In this document: one piece after another, positions 1 to 7,437 of the stretch
How the letters are laid out: each line of letters starts with the position of its first letter
Position numbering within the stretch: the first letter of the stretch is position 1
DNA from: Comamonas sp. lk
GTDB lineage: Bacteria; Pseudomonadota; Gammaproteobacteria; Burkholderiales; Burkholderiaceae_C
DNA length: 36,180 nucleotides
Direction of reading: 5' to 3'
Assembly: GCA_945869165.1 (NCBI GenBank)
Contig: CAMBNY010000029.1
Coordinates: forward strand, 1 to 36,180
The notes under the pieces: model-generated
Databases searched by the model: none
Told to the model about the DNA's origin: nothing
Seen by the model: the letters and a program-made list of their open reading frames with translations, nothing else
Translations under genes and position numbers: made by a program

Positions 1-1
1 C

Positions 2-586
2 GGGGAGCTCGAAGCCTTGCTCGACGAGGTAGAGGAAAAGATGCGCGGCGTGCTGGGTTCTCTGGTGATCGATACCGAGAACGACCACAACACCGCCAAC
101 ACCGCACGCCGTGTGGCCAAGATGTACCTCAATGAAGTGTTTCGGGGCCGCTATGTACCGGCGCCTGCAATCACTGAATTTCCCAATGCCGAACATCTCA
201 ACGAGCTGATGATCGTCGGCCCGATCACGGTGCGCAGTGCCTGCAGCCACCACTTCTGTCCGGTCATTGGCAGTATTTGGATTGGTGTGTTGCCTAACGA
301 ACATACCAACGTCATCGGTCTGAGTAAATATGCGCGCTTGGCAGAATGGGTTATGGGGCGGCCGCAAATTCAAGAAGAAGCGGTAGTGCAATTGGCCGAT
401 CTGATTCAAGAAAAAACCCAACCCGATGGGCTGGCTATCGTGATGGAGGCCAGCCACTTTTGCATGTCCTGGCGTGGCGTGAAAGACATGGACAGCAAGA
501 TGATTAATTCCGTTATGCGTGGCGTGTTTTTGAAAGACCCGAATTTGCGCCGCGAATTTTTGTCTCTCATTCCCAAGAAAGGCTGA
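2..586 (+). CDS. folE: GTP cyclohydrolase I, 5' end missing
   Basis: GTP cyclohydrolase I converts GTP to 7,8-dihydroneopterin triphosphate, the first step of folate and other pterin synthesis. The frame is open to the left edge, so the true start lies outside the window; the TTG at 17 is only an in-frame codon. About 194 residues are visible, close to the whole catalytic domain. The Zn ligands expected for the family are present: Cys (242-244) and His (251-253) in SACSHHFCP, and Cys (461-463) in HFCMSWRGV. The IGLSKYARLAEW stretch is also typical. The sequence resembles the cyanobacterial/environmental FolE branch more than E. coli FolE (for example VKDMDSKMINSVMRGVF near the C-terminus). 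The BLUF gene follows after only 3 bases, so the two are almost certainly co-transcribed. Confidence 0.93.
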   Translation, partial: GELEALLDEVEEKMRGVLGSLVIDTENDHNTANTARRVAKMYLNEVFRGRYVPAPAITEFPNAEHLNELMIVGPITVRSACSHHFCPVIGSIWIGVLPNEHTNVIGLSKYARLAEWVMGRPQIQEEAVVQLADLIQEKTQPDGLAIVMEASHFCMSWRGVKDMDSKMINSVMRGVFLKDPNLRREFLSLIPKKG

Positions 587-589
587 ACC

Positions 590-1012
590 ATGTTGGTCCG
601 TTTGCTTTATGCCAGTCGCGCTATTGACCCGGCCAGCGCAGAGATTGAACAAATCCTGGCGCAGTCCCGTCAGGGCAATCCGGGGCTGGGGATTACCGGC
701 ATTCTTTGCTATGGTGGCGGCATATTTTTGCAAGCCATAGAAGGCGGGCGCAATGCCGTCAGTGAGTTGTACGGCCACATCCAGCGCGACCCGCGCCATA
801 AGGACGTGATATTGCTGCACTACGAAGAAATTAGTGAGCGACGCTTCAGCGGCTGGACCATGGGCCAGGTCAATATGTCCAAAATCAATGCCAGCATCTT
901 GCTCAAGTACGCCGAAAAGCCTGAGCTTGACCCTTACAACGTATCGGGCAAAGTGTCATTGGCCTTGTTGGAAGAACTGATGGCCACTGCGTCCATCATG
1001 GGCCGGGCCTAA
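590..1012 (+). CDS. BLUF-domain blue-light sensor (stand-alone)
   Basis: A 140-residue protein made of one BLUF domain (about residues 1-93) plus a short helical tail. BLUF domains bind FAD and sense blue light through a Tyr-Gln hydrogen-bond switch. The expected residues are present: Tyr7 (RLLYAS), Asn30 (GNPGLGITG), Gln48 (FLQAIEG), and Trp89/Met91 (GWTMG), with spacing close to AppA-type domains. No output domain is fused, so signalling must go through a protein partner. The start ATG lies 3 bases after the folE stop, with a purine-rich stretch (AAGAAAGG) at the end of folE as ribosome site. The link to folE suggests light-linked pterin metabolism, but that is inference from position only. 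Confidence 0.93.
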   Translation: MLVRLLYASRAIDPASAEIEQILAQSRQGNPGLGITGILCYGGGIFLQAIEGGRNAVSELYGHIQRDPRHKDVILLHYEEISERRFSGWTMGQVNMSKINASILLKYAEKPELDPYNVSGKVSLALLEELMATASIMGRA

Positions 1013-1030
1013 GCGGCTTGGCGATTACCC

Positions 1031-1858
1031 ATGGCCTTGCTGCTGGGTTGCGATTTTTCCAGCAGCCCGGGGTCGCGCAAGCACATCGTCCTCGCTTGGG
1101 GGCATAGCGATGGTGGCCGACTCGTCGTAGACAGTCTAGAGCGCCTGCAAAGCTTAGGCGCCTTTACCGAGGCTCTGCAGTCCCGTCCCGCTTGGACGGG
1201 CGGTTTTGATCTTCCTTTTGGGCTCCCGCGTGAACTCATTGCGCATTTGGGCTGGCCTACCCGCTGGGAAGACTGCATAGCGCATTACGCCGCTATGTCC
1301 CGGCCCCAGATTCGCGATCTGTTCGCCGCCTTTTGCGACAGCCGCCCTGTAGGCGGCAAGTTCGCACACCGGGCCACCGATGGTCCGGCGGGCTCCAGCC
1401 CTTCGATGAAATGGATTAACCCGCCGGTCGCTTACATGTTGCATGCGGGCGTACCGGCCATCTTAGAAGCGGGCGCCCATTTCCCTGGTTTGCAAACGCC
1501 AAATAAAGAGGCGCGCCGAATTGCCCTGGAGGCTTATCCGGGCATGTTGGCGCGCGAGGTGCTGGGTGCGCAAAGCTATAAAAGTGATGACAAGGCCAAG
1601 CACACGCCTGAGCGCTTGATTGCCCGTAAAGATTTGATCAATGCTTTGGAGTTGGGGCAAACGCGTTGGGGCGTGCGCCTCAAACTTAGCCATGCCCAGC
1701 GCGATGCACTGGCGCAGGATGCGAGCGGCGATGCGCTCGATGCGGTGTTGTGCCTGGTGCAAGCGGCCTGGGCGCAGGCTGCACAGGCGCAGGGCCACGC
1801 GCTTTACGGCTTGCCCGAAGCGATGGACTCTTTGGAAGGCTGGATACTGGGCGCTTAA
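1031..1858 (+). CDS. DUF429 family protein (predicted RNase H-like fold)
   Basis: A 275-residue protein matching the DUF429 pattern, a family predicted to have an RNase H-like fold; its substrate is unknown. Visible conserved elements are Asp8 in GCDFSSSPG near the N-terminus, Asp60 in GGFDLPFGLP, Glu167 in LEAYPGMLA, and Asp234/Asp237 in SGDALDAVLC near the C-terminus. These acidic positions fit a metal-binding nuclease-like site. It starts 18 bases after the BLUF stop and may belong to the same transcript. No good Shine-Dalgarno sequence is seen before the ATG. It converges on moeB. Function is unassigned; the family call is fairly firm. Confidence 0.8.
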   Translation: MALLLGCDFSSSPGSRKHIVLAWGHSDGGRLVVDSLERLQSLGAFTEALQSRPAWTGGFDLPFGLPRELIAHLGWPTRWEDCIAHYAAMSRPQIRDLFAAFCDSRPVGGKFAHRATDGPAGSSPSMKWINPPVAYMLHAGVPAILEAGAHFPGLQTPNKEARRIALEAYPGMLAREVLGAQSYKSDDKAKHTPERLIARKDLINALELGQTRWGVRLKLSHAQRDALAQDASGDALDAVLCLVQAAWAQAAQAQGHALYGLPEAMDSLEGWILGA

Positions 1859-1872
1859 GCTGGTGTGCGTCC

Positions 1873-1891
1873 GGCAGCTGGCGAAGCTGCC
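1873..1891. terminator. Hairpin between convergent DUF429 and moeB genes
   Basis: A perfect 7-bp inverted repeat (GGCAGCT / AGCTGCC, loop 5 nt) lies in the 51-base gap between two convergent stop codons. Position suggests a bidirectional transcription end. Neither side has a clear U-tract, so intrinsic termination is not proven. Confidence 0.35.
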
Positions 1892-1909
1892 AAACCTGCC
1901 GAGTGCGCC

Positions 1910-2677
1910 TTAGTGCTTTGCGCCACAGACCGTGCACGCCGGATTTTTTTGTACCCGCAGCCGCGTCCATTCCATATTTCGCGCATCGAGCATCAATAAA
2001 AACCCGCTCAATGAAGTGCCCATTCGCGCCAGCAGCTTGAGGGCCTCCACCGCTTGCATGGCACCGATCACACCCACCAAAGGCGCTAGCACTCCCATGG
2101 TGGCGCAGCGCGCTTCTTCGGGCGACGCACTTGGCGCAAATACGCACGCGTAGCAGGGGGCATCCGGATCGCGCGGGTCATACACTGCGATTTGTCCGTC
2201 CATGCCGATGGCGGCACCACTTACCAGCGGTACGCGGTGCTGGACACAGGCGGCGTTGATGGCTTGCCTAGTTTGGAAGTTGTCGCAGCAATCGAGCACC
2301 ACATCGGCCTGCGCTACCAGGGTTTGTAGCACTTGGACGTCGGCGCGCGTTTGCAGCGCATGCACCTGCACAGCCGGATTGAGTGCCGCCAGCATGGTTT
2401 GCGCCGATTGCACTTTGGGCTGCCCTAGGCTTGCGGTACTATGCATGATCTGACGCTGCAAATTGGTCAGGTCTACCGTATCGTCATCGACGATGGTGAT
2501 GCTGCCCACCCCCGAGCAGGCCAAGTACATGGCCACTGGTGAGCCCAGTCCCCCGGCGCCAATGATGAGCGCTCGCGATTTCAGAACGCGGCGCTGGCCC
2601 TGCACCCCCATATCGTCGAGCAGCAAGTGCCGCGAATAACGCAGCAAATCCGCGTCAGGCAAGTCCGGCTCAGCCAC
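1910..2677 (-). CDS. moeB: MoeB/ThiF-family E1-like adenylyltransferase
   Basis: A 255-residue E1-like enzyme that adenylates the C-terminal Gly-Gly of a small sulfur carrier (MoaD for molybdopterin, or ThiS for thiamine). The nucleotide-binding loop GAGGLGS is at residues 40-46, with Arg75 in NLQRQ and Asp132 in CCDNFQTR. Zn ligands are Cys175/Cys178 (CYAC) and Cys248/Cys251 (CTVC). Cys191 occupies the position of the conserved cysteine found in both ThiF and MoeB. Length matches MoeB (about 249) and no rhodanese domain is fused. It lies 9 bases after ctpA on the same strand, so it is probably co-transcribed with ctpA. Sequence cannot settle MoeB against ThiF; MoeB is preferred by length and lack of thi neighbours. 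Confidence 0.85.
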   Translation of the reverse strand: MAEPDLPDADLLRYSRHLLLDDMGVQGQRRVLKSRALIIGAGGLGSPVAMYLACSGVGSITIVDDDTVDLTNLQRQIMHSTASLGQPKVQSAQTMLAALNPAVQVHALQTRADVQVLQTLVAQADVVLDCCDNFQTRQAINAACVQHRVPLVSGAAIGMDGQIAVYDPRDPDAPCYACVFAPSASPEEARCATMGVLAPLVGVIGAMQAVEALKLLARMGTSLSGFLLMLDARNMEWTRLRVQKNPACTVCGAKH

Positions 2678-2686
2678 CGGAGCGCC

Positions 2687-4123
2687 TCATTCCTCTTTTT
2701 TCTCGGCGCTGCGCTCCACTTGCGTTTTGCTGATCAGCACTGGCTGGCCTTTGAGTTTTTTAAGGGCCTGGCCAAGTTGGAAGTCTTTGTCCGAGCCAAA
2801 TTCCGGGGCACGCCTTTCAGCCACCGGTTTGCGCGACTCTTCTTCTAGGCGTTTGATAGCTTCGTCACGTGCTTTCTCTCGAGCCGGGTCTTTTACCTCT
2901 TGACCCTGGCCGCTGGCCAAATGCTTTTCCAGATCGGCCTCCCGGGTGCGCAGTGCTGCAAACGGACTGCCTTCTTCGGTGTCATCGACGATCAGATCAG
3001 GCACGATCCCTTTGGCTTGGATAGAGCGGCCACTGGGTGTGTAGTACCGCGAAGTGGTGATCTTCAGGCCGGTGTCACCGCTCAACGGCCTGAAGGTTTG
3101 CACCGAGCCTTTGCCGAAAGTTTGCCCGCCCATAATGGTCGCGCGCTTGTAGTCCTGGAGGGCGCCAGCCACAATTTCACTGGCTGATGCCGAGCCTTCG
3201 TTCACCAACACGACAAGCGGAACATTTTTCAGCTGCGCCGGTAGTTTTTTGATCGGGTCCGCGCCCATGCGGCCCATGTAGTCGCGCGCAGTGGCGCGCA
3301 GGGTTTGCTTACTTTCCTCTGTTTGTCCGTTGGTGCTGACTACCGTTACGTTCTCCGGCAAGAACGCTGCCGAGATCGCCACCGCAGCGTTTAGCAGACC
3401 ACCGGGGTCGTTACGTAAATCGAGCACCAGGCCTTTGATCTTGGGGTCTTGCTCGTACAGGTCATTGACCTTTTTCACAAAATCATCGACGGTGCGTTCC
3501 TGGAACTGGCTGACGCGTATCCAGGCGTAGCCTGGCTCGATCAGCTTGCCGCGCACCGACTGTTGTTTAATCTCCTCGCGGATGATGGTGACCGGGAAAG
3601 TGCGGTTCTCGTCTTTGCGAAAAATAGTTAACAACACCCGCGTAGCAGGCTCGCCGCGCATGCGTTTGACCGCTTCATTCAGGCTCAGGCCTTTCACGGC
3701 GGTGTCGTCGATTTTGGTAATGAGGTCATTGGGTTTGAGGCCAGCACGGTCTGCTGGCGAGCCTTCAATGGGCGAGACGACTTTGACGAAACCATCTTCC
3801 TGCGTGATTTCGATACCCACACCGACAAATTTGCCAGTCGTGCCTTCACGAAACTCTTTGAAAGATTTCTTGTCGAAATAAGTGGAATGCGGGTCTAAGC
3901 TCGACACCATGCCCGTTATAGCGTCGGTGATCAGTTTTTTTTCATCCACCGGCTCTACGTAATCGCTTTTGATGAGCCCGAAAACGGTTGACAGCTGCTG
4001 CAACTCTTCCAAAGGCATGGGCGCCAGGGTGTTGCGTGCCACGGTTTGCACCGAGACCGTTGTGAGCGAACCGGCTAAAGCGCCTAGCATCACCCAGCCT
4101 GCAATCTTTAATTTTTGACCCAT
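2687..4123 (-). CDS. ctpA: C-terminal processing protease (S41), periplasmic
   Basis: A 478-residue S41-family serine protease that cleaves proteins at their C-terminal tails in the periplasm. An N-terminal hydrophobic anchor or signal covers about residues 7-27. A PDZ domain at about 97-170 carries the GVGIEI and SPADRAGLKPND elements. The protease core follows, with the Ser-Lys-Gln triad: Ser313 in NEGSASASE, Lys338 in TFGKGSVQ and Gln342. The last roughly 90 residues are a charged, Lys/Glu-rich tail of low complexity. A Shine-Dalgarno (AGGAAAG) precedes the ATG. It lies between gpmA and moeB on the same strand, 126 bases downstream of gpmA. Substrates are not deducible; cell-wall hydrolase control is a common role in the family. 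Confidence 0.93.
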   Translation of the reverse strand: MGQKLKIAGWVMLGALAGSLTTVSVQTVARNTLAPMPLEELQQLSTVFGLIKSDYVEPVDEKKLITDAITGMVSSLDPHSTYFDKKSFKEFREGTTGKFVGVGIEITQEDGFVKVVSPIEGSPADRAGLKPNDLITKIDDTAVKGLSLNEAVKRMRGEPATRVLLTIFRKDENRTFPVTIIREEIKQQSVRGKLIEPGYAWIRVSQFQERTVDDFVKKVNDLYEQDPKIKGLVLDLRNDPGGLLNAAVAISAAFLPENVTVVSTNGQTEESKQTLRATARDYMGRMGADPIKKLPAQLKNVPLVVLVNEGSASASEIVAGALQDYKRATIMGGQTFGKGSVQTFRPLSGDTGLKITTSRYYTPSGRSIQAKGIVPDLIVDDTEEGSPFAALRTREADLEKHLASGQGQEVKDPAREKARDEAIKRLEEESRKPVAERRAPEFGSDKDFQLGQALKKLKGQPVLISKTQVERSAEKKEE

Positions 4124-4249
4124 AGTCTTTCCTATTTACTTGTATGCCTGTGTGCCCGATGGCCACGATTCCTACAGCAGGCGTCTATTGTGCCCGTGAA
4201 TACGCCGCATCGGGCTTGGCGGGGGCATGCCCCGCGACCGGCGCTACCG

Positions 4250-4975
4250 TCACGCTGATTTGCCTTGCGCCGCCAGCGCCTGCGCGTCGCCCAAATAGTA
4301 ATGGCCGATGGGTTTCAACTCTGCGTCTAGTTCGTAAATGAGCGGTATCCCATTGGGAATATTGACCCCCACGATGTCGTCGTCACCGATGTGGTCCAGG
4401 TATTTCACCAGCGCGCGTATGGAATTGCCGTGCGCTGCGATGACCGGGCGCTTGCCTGCGCGCAGGGCCGGCGCAATCGATTCCTGCCAAAAGGGCATGA
4501 CGCGCTCCACGGTGTCTTTGAGGCATTCGGTTAGCGGCACTTGGCCTGGTGCCAGCTTGGCGTAGCGCGGGTCGCTGCCTTCCCAGCGCGGGTCGGTGGG
4601 CGCCAGCGCTGGCGGCGGCACGTCAAAGCTGCGACGCCACAGAAGCACCTGCTGCTCGCCGTACTGGCGCGCCGTATCGGCTTTGTTCAGGCCTTGCAAT
4701 GCACCGTAATGGCGCTCATTGAGCCGCCAACTGTGCACCACCGGCAGCCAGGTGCTGTCCATCTGGTCCAGGCAATGCCACAGCGTGTGCGTGGCGCGCT
4801 TGAGCATGCTGGTATAGGCCAGATCGAAGGCGTAGCCTTGCGCCTTGAGCAAGCGCCCGGCGTTTTGCGCTTGTTCAATGCCGGTGGGCGTCAGCTCCAC
4901 ATCGGTCCAGCCGGTAAAACGGTTTTCGAGGTTCCAGATGGATTCGCCGTGGCGGATCAGTACAAGTCGGTGCAT
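4250..4975 (-). CDS. gpmA: 2,3-bisphosphoglycerate-dependent phosphoglycerate mutase
   Basis: A glycolytic/gluconeogenic enzyme interconverting 3- and 2-phosphoglycerate. The ATG at 4975 gives 241 residues beginning [12 protein letters not shown]. The frame stays open 21 codons further upstream, but that extension has no family similarity. The phosphorylated His is His9 in the RHGE motif. The other catalytic residues are Glu87 in LNERHYG and His182 in AAHGNS. Length is near E. coli GpmA (250). It is divergent from the rhodanese-grxC-secB-gpsA run, with 110 bases between the two starts, an arrangement I recognise from other Burkholderiales. Confidence 0.95.
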   Translation of the reverse strand: MHRLVLIRHGESIWNLENRFTGWTDVELTPTGIEQAQNAGRLLKAQGYAFDLAYTSMLKRATHTLWHCLDQMDSTWLPVVHSWRLNERHYGALQGLNKADTARQYGEQQVLLWRRSFDVPPPALAPTDPRWEGSDPRYAKLAPGQVPLTECLKDTVERVMPFWQESIAPALRAGKRPVIAAHGNSIRALVKYLDHIGDDDIVGVNIPNGIPLIYELDAELKPIGHYYLGDAQALAAQGKSA

Positions 4976-5085
4976 GGCGGGGAAAGTGGGAATTGAAGGG
5001 GATTGCCGCGGTGGGGGCTGCGCGTGCCTGTCGCGCATTCTAAAATGCCCGATTGTCCGACCTGCTGCACCCTCAAGGAAACCTA

Positions 5086-5493
5086 GTGAAATTTATTCTC
5101 GATAACTGGATGTTGATCACCCTGGCCCTGATTTCGGGCGCGCTATTGCTGGCGCCAGTCATGCAAGGCGCAGTCAGCGCAGGCCTTAGCGCCAACGACG
5201 CGGTGTTGTTGATCAACCGGGAAAAAGCGGTGGTGGTGGACGTGTGTGAACCCACAGAGTTTGCCGCAGGGCATATCGTGGGCTCTAAAAACATTCCACT
5301 GGCAGATTTGCCCTCTAAGTTGGCCGCAGCGGTGAAAAACAAAGGCTTGCCTTTGATTTTGGTGTGCCAGTCTGGCGTGCGCTCGGGCCGTGCGGTGGCT
5401 GCGGCCAAAACCCTGGGCTATGAGCAAGTCCATTCGCTGGGTGGCGGTCTGGCGGCTTGGAAAAGCGCTGGGCTTCCACTGGAAAAAGTCTAA
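5086..5493 (+). CDS. Membrane-anchored rhodanese (YibN-like)
   Basis: A 135-residue protein with one N-terminal transmembrane helix (about residues 8-28) and a single rhodanese domain (about 37-133). It resembles E. coli YibN, which also precedes grxC-secB-gpsA. The persulfide-carrying cysteine is Cys94 in [10 protein letters not shown]. The start is taken as GTG at 5086 because AAGGA lies 7 bases upstream; an in-frame TTG at 5053 has no such site. A TAAAAT hexamer at 5041-5046 could be the -10 box. Odd point: the usual DxR of the rhodanese N-terminal motif reads Asp52-Val-Cys54, so a conserved Arg is replaced by Cys. The domain call is firm; the physiological sulfur acceptor is unknown. Confidence 0.88.
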   Translation: MKFILDNWMLITLALISGALLLAPVMQGAVSAGLSANDAVLLINREKAVVVDVCEPTEFAAGHIVGSKNIPLADLPSKLAAAVKNKGLPLILVCQSGVRSGRAVAAAKTLGYEQVHSLGGGLAAWKSAGLPLEKV

Positions 5494-5529
5494 GCCCCAT
5501 CCTTCAAACCAATTTTTCTCACTGAGTCG

Positions 5530-5793
5530 ATGATGCAACACGTCAAGATGTACACCACCGCCGTCTGCCCTTATTGCGTGCAGGCCAAGCGTATTCTGAA
5601 GTCCAAAGGAGTGGATGCGATCGAAGAAATCCGTATCGATACCAACCCGGCCGAACGCAGCGCCATGATGGAGCGCACCGGGCGGCGCACCGTCCCGCAA
5701 ATCTTTATTGGCGACACCCATGTGGGCGGCTGCGATGACCTGATGGACTTAGATAGCCGTGGCGGCCTGACGCCCTTATTGCTTGGGTCTTGA
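5530..5793 (+). CDS. grxC: Glutaredoxin 3
   Basis: An 87-residue dithiol glutaredoxin that reduces protein disulfides and mixed glutathione disulfides in the cytoplasm. The active site CPYC is at residues 13-16. The cis-Pro motif TVP is at 54-56 and the glutathione-binding GGCDDL at 66-71. Length is typical of GrxC (about 83-87). Two ATGs stand in tandem (5530 and 5533); the first is used here. It lies 36 bases after the rhodanese and upstream of secB, the conserved rhodanese-grxC-secB-gpsA order. Confidence 0.94.
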   Translation: MMQHVKMYTTAVCPYCVQAKRILKSKGVDAIEEIRIDTNPAERSAMMERTGRRTVPQIFIGDTHVGGCDDLMDLDSRGGLTPLLLGS

Positions 5794-5871
5794 GCTTGCA
5801 AGGGCCTGCCAAGGGCTGCTGCGATAATTTGGGGCGGCACAGGCCTTGCAGGCTGCAGCGCCCTATCCCAC

Positions 5872-5910
5872 AAGCCCCCCGTTTTCGTATGGCGGGCTTT
5901 GTTTTTATTT
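5872..5910 (+). terminator. Terminator-like hairpin in the grxC-secB gap
   Basis: AAGCCC (5872-5877) pairs with GGGCTT (5894-5899). The inner CCG/TGG pairs continue after one mismatch, around an 8-nt loop. A T-rich run (TGTTTTTATTT) follows directly, giving the shape of an intrinsic terminator. It ends only 14 bases before the secB ATG. It must therefore either end grxC transcripts or act as an attenuator or leader element for secB. Confidence 0.5.
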
Positions 5911-5924
5911 GAAAGAAATATGCT

Positions 5925-6383
5925 ATGTCAGAACAAGGCCCGGTTTTCCAAATCCAACGCGTTTACCTCAAAGAGGCATCGATGGAGCAGCCCAATTCAC
6001 CTGCCATCTTGCTGGAGCAAGAGCAGCCGTCGGTAGACATTCAGTTGGGTATTGAAGCCAACCCGGTGGCCGAAGGTGTATTTGAGGTCAGTGTTACTGC
6101 GACCGTGCATACCAAAATCAAAGACAAAACGGTTTTTCTGGTGGAAGTGAAGCAGGCTGGCATTTTTGAAGTGCGCAACCTGCCCGAAGAACAAATGGGT
6201 CCCATCATGGGTATTGCCTGCCCGCAAATCGTATACCCCTATTTACGCGGTAACGTGGCCGATCTCATTCAGCGCAGCGGCTTTCCGCCAGTCCATTTGT
6301 CGGAAATCAACTTTCAGGCCATGTACGAGCAACAGCAGAGCCAGGCCGGGCAGATCAGTTCGTCCAGCACCCTGCCGCAATAA
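5925..6383 (+). CDS. secB: Protein-export chaperone SecB
   Basis: A 152-residue cytoplasmic chaperone that holds precursor proteins unfolded and passes them to SecA. The family pattern runs the whole length: [19 protein letters not shown] near the N-terminus, [18 protein letters not shown] centrally, and the signature region [18 protein letters not shown] with INFQAMYEQ. Length is usual for the family. A GAAAGAA ribosome site precedes the ATG. Its neighbours grxC and gpsA are the classic ones. The leader carries a strong hairpin with a U-tract, so expression may depend on read-through. Confidence 0.96.
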   Translation: MSEQGPVFQIQRVYLKEASMEQPNSPAILLEQEQPSVDIQLGIEANPVAEGVFEVSVTATVHTKIKDKTVFLVEVKQAGIFEVRNLPEEQMGPIMGIACPQIVYPYLRGNVADLIQRSGFPPVHLSEINFQAMYEQQQSQAGQISSSSTLPQ

Positions 6384-6426
6384 GGCACACGGGGCCAAGT
6401 GCTGAGCGTAATGTGACCTGCAGCCC

Positions 6427-7437
6427 ATGAAAATAACGATCTTGGGCGCGGGTGCATGGGGTAGCGCCTTGGCGGTGGCGGCATCGCGCATGCCCCACCA
6501 CATCGTCACCTTGTGGGCCCGTGATGCCCGCCACCAAAGAGCCATGCAAAGCGAGCGACAAAATCCTCGCTATCTGCCTAGCGTCGCGTTGCCGGAGGCA
6601 TTGCGTATCAGTCAGCTGCAAGGTAATTATTTGCGTACCCATCTGGCCACCCAAGACCTGGTGGTAATCGGTACCCCGATGGCGGGACTGCGCGAAACGC
6701 TTGCAATGGTCAGCGACATCAAGGCGCCTGTGGCCTGGTTGTGCAAGGGCTTTGAAGCCGCAAGCGCCACCACGGGGCGCGGACTGCTGGGGCATGAAAT
6801 CCAAATGCAAATTGCGCCTGGCCTGCAGACCGGCGTTCTCAGCGGGCCCAGTTTTGCCTTGGAAGTTGCACGGGGGCAGCCCACAGCGCTGGTGGCCGCC
6901 AGCGTGCACGGTAGTGTCCGCAGCGCTATGGTGGAGGCTTTTCATGGCCCGCATCTGCGGGTCTACGCCAGTGACGACGTGCCGGGTGTCGAAGTGGGCG
7001 GCGCTGTGAAAAATGTGCTCTCGATTGCTACGGGCTTGTGCGACGGCTTGCAGTTGGGTTTGAATGCACGCGCCGCATTGATCACCCGTGGACTGGCTGA
7101 AATGACACGCCTAGGCCTCGCATTGGGCGCAAAGGCCGAAACCTTTATGGGCTTGAGTGGCTTGGGTGATTTGGTGCTTACCGCCACAGGTGACCTGTCG
7201 CGCAACCGGCGCATCGGTTTGGCGCTGGCGCAGGGACAAACCCTGGACCAAGCGATTCAGTCTTTAGGCCATGTGGCAGAGGGTGTCTACAGTGCCCGCA
7301 CGGTGCTGCAACGCGCTGACGCCTTTGGGGTACAAATGCCGATTACCCGCTGCGTAGTGGCCCTGCTCGATGGGCATCTGGCACCCGAACAGGCTGTCGC
7401 GGTGTTGATGAGCCGGGAGCCTTCGGCTGAAATTTAA
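6427..7437 (+). CDS. gpsA: Glycerol-3-phosphate dehydrogenase [NAD(P)+]
   Basis: A 336-residue cytoplasmic enzyme reducing dihydroxyacetone phosphate to sn-glycerol-3-phosphate for phospholipid synthesis. The Rossmann loop GAGAWGSA is at residues 7-14. The catalytic Lys is Lys195 in [13 protein letters not shown], the same number as in E. coli. [14 protein letters not shown] and SRNRRIG are further family motifs. It follows secB by 43 bases. Its stop codon overlaps the stop of the convergent cphA by 4 bases (TTAA), leaving no space for a terminator. Confidence 0.96.
   Translation: MKITILGAGAWGSALAVAASRMPHHIVTLWARDARHQRAMQSERQNPRYLPSVALPEALRISQLQGNYLRTHLATQDLVVIGTPMAGLRETLAMVSDIKAPVAWLCKGFEAASATTGRGLLGHEIQMQIAPGLQTGVLSGPSFALEVARGQPTALVAASVHGSVRSAMVEAFHGPHLRVYASDDVPGVEVGGAVKNVLSIATGLCDGLQLGLNARAALITRGLAEMTRLGLALGAKAETFMGLSGLGDLVLTATGDLSRNRRIGLALAQGQTLDQAIQSLGHVAEGVYSARTVLQRADAFGVQMPITRCVVALLDGHLAPEQAVAVLMSREPSAEI

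Noticed and set aside
4200..4240. GGGGCATGCCCC palindrome between ctpA and gpmA as a terminator
   Set aside because: Very small loop, no U-tract on either strand and no consistent stem extension; only a short palindrome.
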